From Prasinococcaceae sp. CCMP 1430 (taxonomy: Eukaryota > Prasinodermophyta > Palmophyllophyceae > Prasinococcales > Prasinococcaceae), in assembly GCA_013416795.1 (NCBI GenBank), contig RQSC01000757.1:140610-196052 (forward strand): 55,443 bases of DNA, in the 5' to 3' direction. The position numbers were made by a program, and so were the translations under genes. Shown one piece after another: positions 1 through 9,890 of this stretch (the stretch's first letter is position 1; each line of letters starts with the position of its first letter). The notes under the pieces are model-generated. The model had not been told where the DNA came from. It searched no databases and saw only the letters and a program-made list of their open reading frames with translations.

Positions 1-33
<33 letters not shown>
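1..33. repeat. poly-C tract at window edge
   Basis: Thirty-three consecutive C residues open the window, followed by a short pyrimidine/CA-rich stretch. Similar C or G runs recur at 12605-12634, around 16021-16081 and around 41100-41135, always outside recognised coding sequence. Its left end is not visible. Confidence 0.9.
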
Positions 34-35
<2 letters not shown>

Positions 36-214
36 GTCCCCAGCTTCCTGCCCCTTCTCCCACCACACACACACACGCCGCCGCCCCGCGCCTGCGAAGC
101 ACTTCAAGGGTGCCCACACACTCTCCGCCCGCCGTCTCTTCATCCGCTCGTTGCTCGCTCACCTGCATGCCGCCGTCTCAGTTGCGGCAGAACTCGACCG
201 TGTACGTAGGCGCC

Positions 215-862
215 ATGGCTCCCCACAGGTGTGGAGGTGTGGAGGGTGGGGGTTGGAGGGGCCGGGCGCGCGCGGCGGCAGGCGCGTTCAGCCGGCCGCG
301 AGGCGGCGGCGGCGAGGCACACGAGTGTGAGCAGGTGCTCTTCGAGCTGGGCGTGGCGTCGCGGCGGGAGCGGCTGTCACTGCAGGCTCGGGAAGGGGGG
401 GTGTTCTGCACTGAGCCGCAGCTGCTGCGCGCTCGGCTGAGGCGATGCCAGTGCATGCTCGGCGGCCTGGACGACGCCGACGTTGCGGCAATGCTCTCGC
501 GCGAAGGCGGGGCCGAGGTGCTCGAGTGGGAGGCAGCCGACCTGGGCGAGCGGCTCGCGGCACTCCGGGCTGCGCTGCCCGCTCGAGCGGACGTCAGAGA
601 GGCTGTTCTCGAAGAGCCGCGTCTGCTATCGTGGGACCCGGCCCGGCTGCGCGAGGCACAAGCGGCGCTGCAGAACGCGTATCCACGAACCGATTTCGAG
701 GCGTTGTGGATGGAGCGGCCAGACGTGCTCGCAATTGTGTGCGGGGACATGCTCGAGGCCGAGGCAGACTGCGCGGCGGGCCTGCATTGCGGCAAAGAGG
801 GTGTGGCGGCCATCGACCCCTGGCTTCTGCAGTGGCTCAACGGCAGCCTCGGCGCCAGGTGA
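215..862 (+). CDS. mTERF-like helical-repeat protein (probable)
   Basis: This is an open frame of about 215 residues from the ATG at 215; an in-frame ATG at 110 would add 35 residues. The C-terminal half carries two to three helix pairs with the mTERF cadence: an acidic/leucine helix, then E-x-P-x-L-L (EEPRLLSWDP), then E-R-P-D-V-L about 35 residues later. mTERF proteins are organellar nucleic-acid-binding proteins acting in transcription or ribosome assembly. The Arg/Gly/Ala-rich first 70 residues could be an organelle-targeting peptide. The protein is shorter than typical mTERFs, so an upstream exon or a degenerate member is possible. It is convergent with the formamidase gene. The fold assignment rests on spacing and is tentative. 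Confidence 0.45.
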   Translation: MAPHRCGGVEGGGWRGRARAAAGAFSRPRGGGGEAHECEQVLFELGVASRRERLSLQAREGGVFCTEPQLLRARLRRCQCMLGGLDDADVAAMLSREGGAEVLEWEAADLGERLAALRAALPARADVREAVLEEPRLLSWDPARLREAQAALQNAYPRTDFEALWMERPDVLAIVCGDMLEAEADCAAGLHCGKEGVAAIDPWLLQWLNGSLGAR

Positions 863-884
863 GCAGTGGCACACCTTGTCATTG

Positions 885-892
885 TTGTACAA
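885..892. terminator. candidate 3'-end element TTGTACAA
   Basis: A perfect 8-nt palindrome 23 nt after the stop of the mTERF-like gene and about 130 nt beyond the stop of the convergent formamidase gene. It is one of several TGTAC elements found near gene ends in this window. A role in polyadenylation is inferred. Confidence 0.3.
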
Positions 893-1024
893 TAGTCTAC
901 TCTTTATGTATGGGTCGCGCGGCAGCCACGACGCGGCGCTCTTCACGCGCGTGAGTTGGGGAACACGGGAAAATCGAAGTGCTCGTGAGCGTGTAGTAGC
1001 ATGTTGTAGCATTCTCTGTGTCCC

Positions 1025-2889
1025 CTACGGACTCTTCTGGAAGGCTGAGGCGTTGCTGAGCGGCACGGACGTGCCGCACATATTGGAGGCAGAGTACGCC
1101 GAGCTTGTCGGGTTGAGTACCCACTTCGGTAGCACGCAATGCGTGCCCCAATTGCCATCAACCACTTGCGTGATGCCGAAGTCTGCACCAGCGGTGAGCA
1201 TCGTTCTTACCTCGCTCTCGCTGTAGCCCATTCGCATCAGCATGTCGCGGGCGTTGACGTAGGTGTTGCTCATGGCCATGTTGATGTCGGACTTGAAATA
1301 CACAATGTCGTCCGGTCCGTCAGGCTGATCGTAGCCCAGCTCTGCAATGAAGTCGGTGAAGGTGAAGCCGTGCACGACCCACTCGTTGACATTCTCCAGC
1401 AGAGGGAAGGTGAGGTTCTGCAGCATTGGTGGGAGCTCGCTCGCCTTGAGCAGGTCGATCTTGAAGCGTCCGTTGACGCTCGCCTCGACGCCTGTACCAT
1501 CGAGCTCGGAGTCACCCTGCGCGAGATGCGCATCTCCCATGGATAGCAGCGCACCCGCGACCTCGACCGGATAGTACATTTTGGCACCCACGCCGATGCG
1601 GCGATTGTCGAGGTTTCCACCCGTAGGTCGTGGCGGGATGCTATCGATCACGTCCACTGCAGAAGGTGAGAGCCCCATGCAGCCTACGTGCGGGTTGTAC
1701 GGGATCTTGAAGCGCGAGGAGTTGACGCTCCAGTCATCGGCCGAGGTGGGGTGCTTGGAGAGCAGCCCAGGGAACCAGTAACCGTCCCATGTTTGCGTCC
1801 CGTTTTCGCACGGCACTTGCACGCCCGGGGCGAAGTTCTCAGCAGCGATGCATGGCGACGTTTGGATGGGCTCGAGCCCGTACTGAAACTGGTAGAGAGG
1901 CTCCACCCACAGCGGGTTGCCGGCGGCGTCCTCGACGAACTTGTAGATGGTCGTCACCTGCGCAGAGTGCGCGCGCGCGTGACAGAGACGGAAGGAAAGG
2001 CAGAGAGGGCAGCGCGCGGGCAGCCCAGAGCCATAGATTGTTCTACCGTCAGGAACCTACTGTGCCACCTACAATGCGCGTGCGGCACCGGCACGCTGCC
2101 CGCACCTCGATCTGGCCGTCCATCGAGGCGTTGGCGAGCGGCGGCGGGCTGGGGCCGTTGATGCCAAAATCGTAACCCCACCATGCAGCCGCATTGCTGC
2201 CAAAGCTCTCGCCGTCGGGGTTCTTGCGCGGCTCGAGCTCGAGGATTTCGACAGTGACGACGTCGCCCGGCTCAGCGCCCTCAACGTATATCGGACCGGT
2301 GAGGACGTGCACGCCGTCGCCCGAGCCAGTCTGGCCGCGCTGTCCGGTGGTGATGGAGTCGCCGGGTGGCCACGCGTAGATGCTCTGCGCAGCGGCCGGC
2401 GGCTGTAGTGTCAGCTCGCAATCGTGTATGCATCTGAGCTCCTCCGTGATGTGTGAATACAGTATGTATGTGTGGTGGTGCCAGGTATCTCAGCCTAACG
2501 ACGGCGCGCATGCGGGCCACGCGTGCGCACCTCGAGACCCTCATCGCCTTCGATCATGCGGGCGGGGTCATCTCCGGCGTGGTGCGAGATCATCTCCACG
2601 AAAGCGACATCGCCGGGAGCGACCGTGAGTACGGGTGGCAGCATCTTGCTGAAGAAGCCCCAGTGGACCGTGGACGAGTTAGCCTGCGAGAGGTGCGTGG
2701 GAGGCCGCGCGTGCCGGCGCGCGTCGCGTCAGCAGCTCGAGTGCCGAGTAGTGACGGGCAGCCAAAACCGCACTGAGACAGGCATCACATCCGCTTCACC
2801 TTGAGCTCATGCTCCGCCGCGTCTGCCGCGCCGATCGCCGCGGCAACGGCGGCCGCGAGGGCGGCAAGGGCGGTCGTGATGGGCGCCAT
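1025..2889 (-). CDS. acetamidase/formamidase family protein, secreted (4 exons)
   Basis: Exons 2889-2800, 2683-2531, 2384-2106 and 1957-1025 join in phase 0 through three GT-AG introns (116, 146 and 148 nt) into about 484 residues. Exon 1 is a signal peptide (MAPITTALAALAAAVAAA...). Family landmarks follow in order: TVHWGFFSKMLPPVLTVAPG, the V-L-T-G-P-I-Y-V-E-G-A-E-P-G-D segment in exon 3, and G-G-N-L-D-N-R-R with PVEVAGALLSMGDAHLAQGD in exon 4. The family (FmdA_AmdA) hydrolyses formamide or short amides to ammonia and the acid. The signal peptide implies extracellular or endomembrane use, plausibly nitrogen scavenging. The ATG at 2889 was chosen because it gives a clean signal peptide and no in-frame alternative lies between it and the first splice. 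Substrate cannot be decided from sequence. Confidence 0.9.
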
Positions 2890-3767
2890 CGTGGCCTGTA
2901 CGTGCGAGGGGGGCAACGCCGCGAACGCGCAGACCGCAGCGTGTGGCGACGTACCCGCCGTTGCGCAACTCGCACACGCAGTAACTGTCGCTTGTGTGGG
3001 ACTGTCGGGTGCCGCAACCGTTCCCCGGCGGCACCTTTGGGACCATCCTGATCTGGCCCAAACGTGAGCGAAAAGGAAACATCTCAGGCACTTCGCATGT
3101 GCTGCTCGATCGTGGACAGACATTTACAGACTTCGATCAAAAAGAACCAAGTTGTTGCCAAATTCTGTGCGTGGGGGCGCGGCGGCGCGGCTCAAACACA
3201 CAATCACAACGGTTGGCCCCCCCGACACCCTTCCGTCACCCAGAAGTAATGATATAAAATTGTTAGTTAAAATCGAAGTTAATATCTTGGAGGGGGTCTC
3301 GTGTTGCCTTTAAAGTCACATCTTACGGTGAAGGGGTTGAAACCCTTTAAAACCTGAAAACTAAGCTTTGACCCAGGCCTACGCAAAATAGACCGGGTTG
3401 GGTGGGTGGGTGCGCGCGACAGCGCGCAAAGCAACAAGAGTGGCACACGCCGCGCGCGCGCCTCCTGCGCCAGATATTTTGATTTTTGGCCGCCCAGGCG
3501 CGTTCAGGGAACGCGCTCGGGGAACGACCGGCCAACACTGCAGTTCCACACGCGCTCGTGTGCAGACCCTCCTCTGACCCGATAACCCATATTAACCGAG
3601 GCTGAATATGCCAATAACGGGAGACTTAGGAAAAAGCGCCTCATTGCAAGCGACAGCTCCGTCTCCGATCGACCGCAGGGCACAGCGCGTATGGGTGGCA
3701 CCTGTTTCGCAAGGATCTCTCTTCTTTATTGCACCGAGTGCTCCTGTGCCAACGCTGACTCGCTTCT
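2890..3767. other. intergenic region with AT-rich island
   Basis: No gene is supported here. The stretch separates the starts of the formamidase gene from the 3' end of the serine hydrolase gene, both on the minus strand. About 3240-3360 is strikingly AT-rich for this window and includes an imperfect inverted repeat at 3331-3348 (AAGGGGTT / AACCCTTT). It should hold the formamidase promoter and the hydrolase 3' end. Confidence 0.5.
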
Positions 3768-6277
3768 CTATGGCCACATCTCCCGCATCTCCTTTCCCAG
3801 GAGGCGCCAGAGGAAGTGCGCCTTGGCGGAGATCCTGTCGCCTGCGACTGCCTTGGCTGGGATCATTGCCATGTGCAGGCACGTCACACCCTGATCGGGA
3901 AGCACGATGAACTTAGTGCCGTACGAGCCACCCATGCCGAACCATTGGCCAGGGATGTACTGCGCCCCTCCGTCCTCGGTGAGCGGCATGGTCGCGTGAT
4001 GCTTCCCCGGAGGAGGGCGGGCGCCGCACATCTCCGCCCTGCAGCTTGTGACGCCGAGGCCGAAGTGACCCATCTGGAAGGTGTCGCATATGTTGTAATC
4101 GGTGAAGATGGCCTTCACGCTCTCCTTGCTCAGGATCCTCACGCCGTCGATCGTTCCGTTGCCGGCAAGCATGCTGGTGAAGCGGAGCATATCACGAGGC
4201 GAAGACATCACCGCGTTCGACAGCCAGTTTACTGTGAGTTGCTCTCCCTTCCATTTTGGCCAGTTGATCCCGAGGTCGCTCGTTGAGTCCTCAGACGCGC
4301 GAGTCGGCCTCTCCATCGGTTCGCACTCGCGTTCTGGTTCATCGTCCTCCCCGCAGGCGAGAGTGAGGTAGGGCGTGCCGAAGCATCCGGGGCGCCCTCC
4401 TTCGTGCAGGCGGCCTGACATGCATCGAAGTGCCTGCGACATCCCCAGGGGGCGCAGGATCAGCTCCTTCAGCCAGTAATACAGCGGCAGCCCGGTGCGG
4501 CGCTTGACGAGCGCGTCCACGAGCGTGTAGGCATAGTTGTCCTGTTGGCGTGGGCAGGATTGCGCGCGCAGGGGGGATGGCGTCAGCACAGCCGCAGCAT
4601 GCGGCAGACACCGACGAGCGGCGTGCAGAGCGCTCGACACGCGCGCGCAGGCAGCCCTTTCTCGGCGACCGGCAACAAAACATGCCGGGAGGCACGCACG
4701 CGCTTCGCACGCACATAGGCAATTTCCTTCTTGCGCCGTTGCTCGCGGGTGGCGTACAGCGACATGGGCAAGTCCTGAGAGTCCTGCACGGACTCGTACG
4801 CGGTATCATAGTCGTCGTCTCCGCTAGTCAGGCACTGCTCGAACGCGGGACACACCACCTCTGTGACACACCGCACGACATCCATCTGCCTAGCGTCGCA
4901 CTCGGCCGGAAAGCCAAGGTTGTCCATGACGTGGCCGTAGTACTTCCACATACCGTAGTTGCGGTTGTCGAGAGTGCGCATCGCCAGCAGGTCCAAAACG
5001 GTGGCGTTCTCAACACGGCCGCAATTGCCAAAGGTCTTGCCAACCTTGGTCTCGAGCGTGAGTGGCGTGCCTGCGCCGAGCCCAAGTCCCCCGTAGCTGA
5101 GGCTGCGCTCCGAAACGGCCAGGAACGCCGCGCTAGCAAAAGTCTTGGAGATGGAGCGGGCCGGCACGGCCGTGTGTTCGGGGCCCTGGACTTTGTCGAT
5201 GCACACGCCCTCGGTCTCCTCCCATTCGTCGACGTCATCCTCGACCCAGTTCTTCGCAGTCGTCGCCCGAGCCTGCGACGATGCCCAGGGGCCCAGTGTG
5301 AGGGTCGTTAGCACGCGCTGAGTGTTCACACCGCGCTCGCCGTCTGGCTCGATCTTGGCGCACATTGCCGTGATTGGACCGAGGTTGTGAGAATTGTCGT
5401 AGAATCTGGCCCAGTCAGACTCGATCGACCACTTGTACGTACGATACTGCCCAGCCGCAATGCGACGAGCGGGGGTCGCGGAGGCATTGATTGTGTATCA
5501 ACGTGTCAGTGCATCGAAATTGAAGCCGGATGCCGGCGGGGAGGGGGAAGGGAGCGCACCGCGCGCATCGAGTTTTGTCGGCGCACGCCACGCTCTCTCA
5601 GCTCTTCAGCGCGGACACGTGCAACGCACCTGTCTCCCGAGGAGCTCATGAGGGCGGTCGGGGTCGCCCTCGTCGCGGGCTAAGCTTGCAGGCATCGTGG
5701 ACGTCGTCGCTCCGGTCATCTGGCGCGCGCGGGCGTGCATGGCATCGGTACAGGAGATCAGTGCCATGTCGCGGAAAGACAACGAAAGCAGCACGGCCAC
5801 GCACACCGGAATAGGGGCATAAGCGTCGGGCGCATTCGAACTCCTTACCTCATTGTAGTAGAGCTCCGTACCATTGTCGTGCGTGTACTCATTCCATGCG
5901 TCTGGCCAAGTGCCACCTTGCTCGCCGGGCTCATTCTCGAGCCACGTGTGGAAGCCTTTTGTGCACTTGGCGGCCCTGTTGCGCCCGGGGTGTCCCGTGG
6001 AGCGCCCCGCGGGACCATCGAAGACGTACGTGCTCCCTAAATCGAGGAGGTCATACACATGACCGCCCTGGACGCTCGAGTAGAGCACTGCGGCCGCAAT
6101 GCCGGCCACGAGCACGGTGGCGCCGAGCAGCGACAGTGACATTGACATACGTGACGTCGTCGTGCGGCGCTTCGCGAGACGTGCCTTCAGCTCTTCTTTC
6201 GACGGCGTCGTCGGTGGCGTGTGCCCATTAGTGCCCCCCTTCCTGGCAGCGCCACCTCCGCGCGCTCCCTTGCCCAT
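3768..6277 (-). CDS. SxxK serine hydrolase (beta-lactamase-related), membrane-anchored
   Basis: Best model: exon 1 6277-5849, exon 2 5446-4715, exon 3 4541-3768, all joined in phase 0, about 643 residues. Exon 1 encodes a basic N-terminus and one transmembrane helix (SLSLLGATVLVAGIAAAVLY), suggesting a type II membrane protein. Exon 2 carries the nucleophile motif S-I-S-K in ARSISKTFAS. The exon 2/3 splice creates the second active-site motif Y-D-N (IAY|DNYAY), which supports the model. Exon 3 ends with a GGSYGTKF segment matching the third motif, plus PLGM typical of the family. Members act as esterases, D-aminopeptidases or LACTB-like proteases, so a true antibiotic-resistance role is not implied. 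The first intron (about 400 nt) is long for this window and could hide a small exon near 5620-5670. Confidence 0.85.
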
Positions 6278-7000
6278 CGCGCGAGGCGAGGCGGCGAGCT
6301 ACGATTCCAACGATCGCCAACAGCCCTGCTTAAAGCGCCGGGCGCTCGCTCCCGAACGACGCGCCCCACCGTGCGAGGCGCGCCCCGGCCCGGCGGGCGC
6401 CGAGGTCCTCGAATCGGCCCGACGGCGCGCGGCGGCCGAGGCCCGGTGACACCCCCCGCCCGCCCGTCCGATCCCACGCCCTCCCCCTCTTCGCGGCACG
6501 CGCACGCCGTGTGGCGCGCCGCCCGCAGGGCTGCGCACCGGCGTGCCAGTTGATCAGCAATGCCTGCTGCGGCGCGCAGCTGTTGAGAAAAGAAAAGCGG
6601 AGCGGCGTCGAGTCCGAGTCGGTCGGTCGCGCGCCTTCATACGGTTTGTCACGCGAAAAGGGTGTGCACATCGTACCTCTCCGCAATGCATTTTGATGAG
6701 GATGTGGTTTTGCTTTGCTTTTTTTCCTTGAGCACAGTCGTGGAATCGCAAGGGGAAACAAGCACACTAATAAAGTACCCACGGGATATTCTTTTTCGAG
6801 GGCATCATCAAATTGCATTGAACGAACGGAGCATGCGAACGCGGACGCGGACGCGGCGAGCGAGCGAGAGCGGGGCGGGTGGAGGTCTCGCGTGTTTAAG
6901 GGTTTAATAATAGGGTTTGTGGTCCCAAAGGCGGCGGGGCGGACGAGGCCGCCCGAGCGGGCGCCGCGCGCGCGCGCGCCACGACGGGCGCTCGGGAGCC
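6278..7000. other. divergent promoter region
   Basis: This non-coding region lies between the divergent serine hydrolase and FIG4 genes. About 6580-6830 is lower in GC with T-rich runs and one AATAAAG at 6769-6775. Short CG dinucleotide runs precede the FIG4 start. A minus-strand open frame crosses the region but has no recognisable domain or codon bias, so it was not called. Confidence 0.5.
6911..6918 (-). promoter_or_regulatory. telo-box-like motif (TAGGGTTT)
   Basis: TAGGGTTT, the complement of the plant telo-box AAACCCTA, sits about 85 nt upstream of the FIG4 start next to a second degenerate copy (AAGGGTTT at about 6899). A further copy (AAACCCTAAAA) lies at 11652-11662. In plants such boxes occur near transcription starts of housekeeping genes; function here is inferred. 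Confidence 0.3.
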
Positions 7001-9808
7001 ATGGCGGCGTCGAGTGATCCGTTCGGCGACGGCGAGCCGAGTGCTTCGAGACCGAGGTCGGCCAATGGCGCGACCGTCGAGGGCGCGGGCAGCGAGCGGC
7101 CGCTGGTCGCATTCGAGCTGTACGAGACGCGCTCGCGCTACTACCTCGTCGGGCGCACCGCCGACTCGCGCGAGTGGCGCACGCTCAAGGTGTCGCGGCG
7201 CCACGCCAACGAGCTCGAGTTGGAAGAGGACAAGAGCGTGTATGGCCGCGACGAAATGGCGCAGGCGCTTGCCGCAGCGCGCGACGGCAACCGCTCGACC
7301 GGTGGCATGCAGCTCACCTGCAGGGCGCGCGCCGTCGTCGGTTTTGTGCGCTTCCTCGGGCCGTACTATATCATATTGGCGACCGAGGCGCGCTCGCTCG
7401 GCCGCATCGCAGGGCACGAGGTCTTGGAGGTGGCGGGGACGAAGCTCGTGCCCGTGCCCGAGCCGAGCGCAATGCCTCAGATGGACAGGAAGACCGAGCG
7501 CGCAGAGCGGCGCTACCTCAAGTTGCTGCAGATGGTTGACCTGTCAAGGCCGGGCTTCATCTTCAGTGACACGTACCCCCTGGCAATGTCAATGCAGCAC
7601 GCATGCGCGGGCGTGCCCGCAGACAGCTCGTGGAAGAGCCTCGACAGCCGTTGGGTGTGGAACGGGCACCTCGCTGCGGATGCACGGCGGCAGCTTGACA
7701 TGCCGGAGCGCTGGCTGCGGCCGCTCGTCCACGGTCACTTCGCGTCTGTGTGCCTGAGTGTGTTTGGCCGGCGGCTGCGGCTGACGCTCATCGCACGGCG
7801 GTCGCGCATCTTCGCGGGCACCCGCTATCTCAAGCGTGGTCTGAGTGATGGTGGATACGTCGCCAACGACGTAGAGGTGGAGCAGGTCGTCGAGGTGGAG
7901 CGGGTCGGCGTGCGGCCGGGCGGCGTCTCGAGCTTCGTGCAGGTGCGCGGCTCCATCCCGCTCTTCTGGGGGCAAGAGATTTCGCCGCTCAGCCCTTTGA
8001 AGCCAGACATTGTGCTGCAACGAGCCGATCCCCTCTACCGAGCGACCAGGCGGCACTACGACGACCTGGAGGCTCGCTATGGCAAACCTGTGGTTTCTCT
8101 GAGCCTCGTGAAGACCCATGAGCGAAGACAGCGCGAGGTGTTGCTGCAGCGCGAGTTCGCGTCCGCAATATCGCACCTCAACAGTCGTGCTGGCGAGGAG
8201 CACGAGAGCCTGTTGCTTCTGCACTGGGATATGGCCCAGTACGCGCGTAGGCGCGAGCGCGACGTCGTCTCTGCGCTGATGCCGATCGCAGCTGCCACCG
8301 TGGACAGAAACAAGCTCTTCACCAGGGGCGCGCGACGCTCGCCACCCCACCCCGGCTCGTTGAATATTCCCGACGGCTCGTTCGCGCCTCGGCCCAAGCC
8401 AGCGAAGGCGGAGGCGGCGAGCACCGAGTGGAGGCAGAGCGGCGCGGTGCGGACAAATTGCATCGACTGCCTGGACAGGACCAACGTGGCTCAGTTTGTC
8501 ATCGGACTGGCCGCTCTGCGCGTGCAGCTGTGGGCGCTGGGCGTCACAGATATGCCCGACGCGGACCAGACTTCTGCCGTGGCCAGCGAGCTCATGTCTC
8601 TCTACGAGGGCATGGGCAACATGCTGGCAATGCAGTACGGCGGATCCGACGCGCACCAGATGGTGTTCCAGCAAATCAAGGGAGAGTGGGCACCTGCATC
8701 GAAATCTCGCGACGTGCTCACAAGCATCAAGCGATTCTACTCAAACACGTACACTGACTCTGAGAAGCAGGACGCCATCAACCTATTCTTAGGCAACTTC
8801 GTGCCGTCACAGGGGCAGCCGCAGCTATGGGAGTTCGACTCCGATTGGTACCTGCACAGAGCACAGAACGAACCTGCGATGGACGTACCACACGAGGAGC
8901 TGGCCTCCAACACGCGCATTCTCGACCTGGGAGAGGGCAGGGTCGGCTGCCCTTGGGACGCACGATCTGCGCCGGAGATGGCCTTCGGAGGGCTTGATAA
9001 CTTCGACCTGCAACTCGCTCAGGAAACCGTGGCTCCGTCTCGATTCTACAATCCCGACTCAGCGAGCGACAGGCGTGCACCACGTAAGCTCTTCTCGCTG
9101 GGCCTGCTGGCGAACGGCGCGGGGCGCAGCGACGTAGGCGTGGCAAGCAGCCCAGGTCGGAGCGGCACAGGTACCCCAGGTGGCCTGCACACGCCGGGGT
9201 CGAACACGCCCGGCGCATCTCGAAGCGGGACGACAACTCCTCGGCAACTACTCTCCAGTCTGCGCGCGTCGACGGGCGGCCTCGGATCAGCTTTCCGAAG
9301 GACTGAGATGCCATCGCCTGCTTCCGGTGCCGAGGACGATGCGGGTGGGCAGGACAATCGCTCGCACGCCCAAAGAGCGAAGCTCGGGCTCTTCAACTCG
9401 GTCGTGTTTGCGCCCCGCGCCGTCGTCCCCTTCAAGGGCATCGCCATGGGTGCGTCGGGCCTCGACGTTGAGCTCTGTGTCGATCGCGAGTCGTACTCCT
9501 CGTACGTTGACTCAGCATCGCCAGAGCAGGCTGCTGCATCCTTTGCAGCCATTGGGCGCGTGGAGCCAGCAGCCTCCCTGTGCGGTCCAGAATCGCTCAG
9601 ACACAGCGACATTGGCAGCAAGGCGGCGAGCGCCACGCTCCTCGACGAGCTCTGGCCGCGCGCGCCCCCGGAGCAGAGCGTCGCGAGCGAATACCAGCGC
9701 CGCGAGGAGGCGGTGGTAGATATGGCGATCGTACCAGACGTGCAGCGCAGCGCGTATGCAATCCACCGAGCAGCTGCAACTGATGTCCACACAATGGTCG
9801 TCCACTAG
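7001..9808 (+). CDS. FIG4: FIG4/SAC-family polyphosphoinositide phosphatase
   Basis: Single-exon frame of 935 residues from the ATG at 7001. The SAC domain runs over roughly residues 30-630. The catalytic CX5R(T) motif is N-C-I-D-C-L-D-R-T-N at about 8456-8485. The stretch after it (ML AMQYGGS, F-Y-S-N-T-Y, QDAINLFLGNFVP, PQLWEFDSDWYLH) follows FIG4 and the plant SAC1-5 group rather than SAC1 or synaptojanin. FIG4 dephosphorylates PtdIns(3,5)P2 on endolysosomal or vacuolar membranes in complex with PIKfyve/Fab1 and VAC14. The C-terminal ~300 residues are Ser/Gly/Thr-rich (residues ~720-780) and apparently disordered. No transmembrane helix is present, unlike SAC1. The absence of introns in a 2.8-kb gene is notable. 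Confidence 0.93.
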   Translation: MAASSDPFGDGEPSASRPRSANGATVEGAGSERPLVAFELYETRSRYYLVGRTADSREWRTLKVSRRHANELELEEDKSVYGRDEMAQALAAARDGNRSTGGMQLTCRARAVVGFVRFLGPYYIILATEARSLGRIAGHEVLEVAGTKLVPVPEPSAMPQMDRKTERAERRYLKLLQMVDLSRPGFIFSDTYPLAMSMQHACAGVPADSSWKSLDSRWVWNGHLAADARRQLDMPERWLRPLVHGHFASVCLSVFGRRLRLTLIARRSRIFAGTRYLKRGLSDGGYVANDVEVEQVVEVERVGVRPGGVSSFVQVRGSIPLFWGQEISPLSPLKPDIVLQRADPLYRATRRHYDDLEARYGKPVVSLSLVKTHERRQREVLLQREFASAISHLNSRAGEEHESLLLLHWDMAQYARRRERDVVSALMPIAAATVDRNKLFTRGARRSPPHPGSLNIPDGSFAPRPKPAKAEAASTEWRQSGAVRTNCIDCLDRTNVAQFVIGLAALRVQLWALGVTDMPDADQTSAVASELMSLYEGMGNMLAMQYGGSDAHQMVFQQIKGEWAPASKSRDVLTSIKRFYSNTYTDSEKQDAINLFLGNFVPSQGQPQLWEFDSDWYLHRAQNEPAMDVPHEELASNTRILDLGEGRVGCPWDARSAPEMAFGGLDNFDLQLAQETVAPSRFYNPDSASDRRAPRKLFSLGLLANGAGRSDVGVASSPGRSGTGTPGGLHTPGSNTPGASRSGTTTPRQLLSSLRASTGGLGSAFRRTEMPSPASGAEDDAGGQDNRSHAQRAKLGLFNSVVFAPRAVVPFKGIAMGASGLDVELCVDRESYSSYVDSASPEQAAASFAAIGRVEPAASLCGPESLRHSDIGSKAASATLLDELWPRAPPEQSVASEYQRREEAVVDMAIVPDVQRSAYAIHRAAATDVHTMVVH

Positions 9809-9824
9809 TTTGTTGTGAGATTTT

Positions 9825-9853
9825 TTGTACACTGTAACTTGTGTCCTATGTAC
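9825..9853. terminator. candidate bidirectional 3'-end element (TTGTACAC, TGTAA, TATGTACC)
   Basis: A T-rich run followed by TTGTAC (9825-9830), TGTAA (9833-9837) and a second TGTAC (9849-9853). All lie in the 82-nt gap between the convergent FIG4 and coiled-coil genes. The position fits a shared polyadenylation region; this is inferred from recurrence at other gene ends. Confidence 0.35.
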
Positions 9854-9890
9854 CGCCCGCCTCGTGTGTGTGCACCTACACAGAGTAGTC

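Noticed and set aside
1-33. Poly-C as a telomere or contig-end signal
   Set aside because: No alternating telomeric unit; similar C runs occur inside the window.
3768-6277. Antibiotic-resistance beta-lactamase
   Set aside because: The SxxK/YxN fold is shared by eukaryotic LACTB-like and esterase enzymes; nothing indicates drug hydrolysis.
6330-7112. 260-codon minus-strand frame in the hydrolase/FIG4 spacer
   Set aside because: It overlaps the FIG4 start, has a mixed low-GC codon pattern and no recognisable motif.
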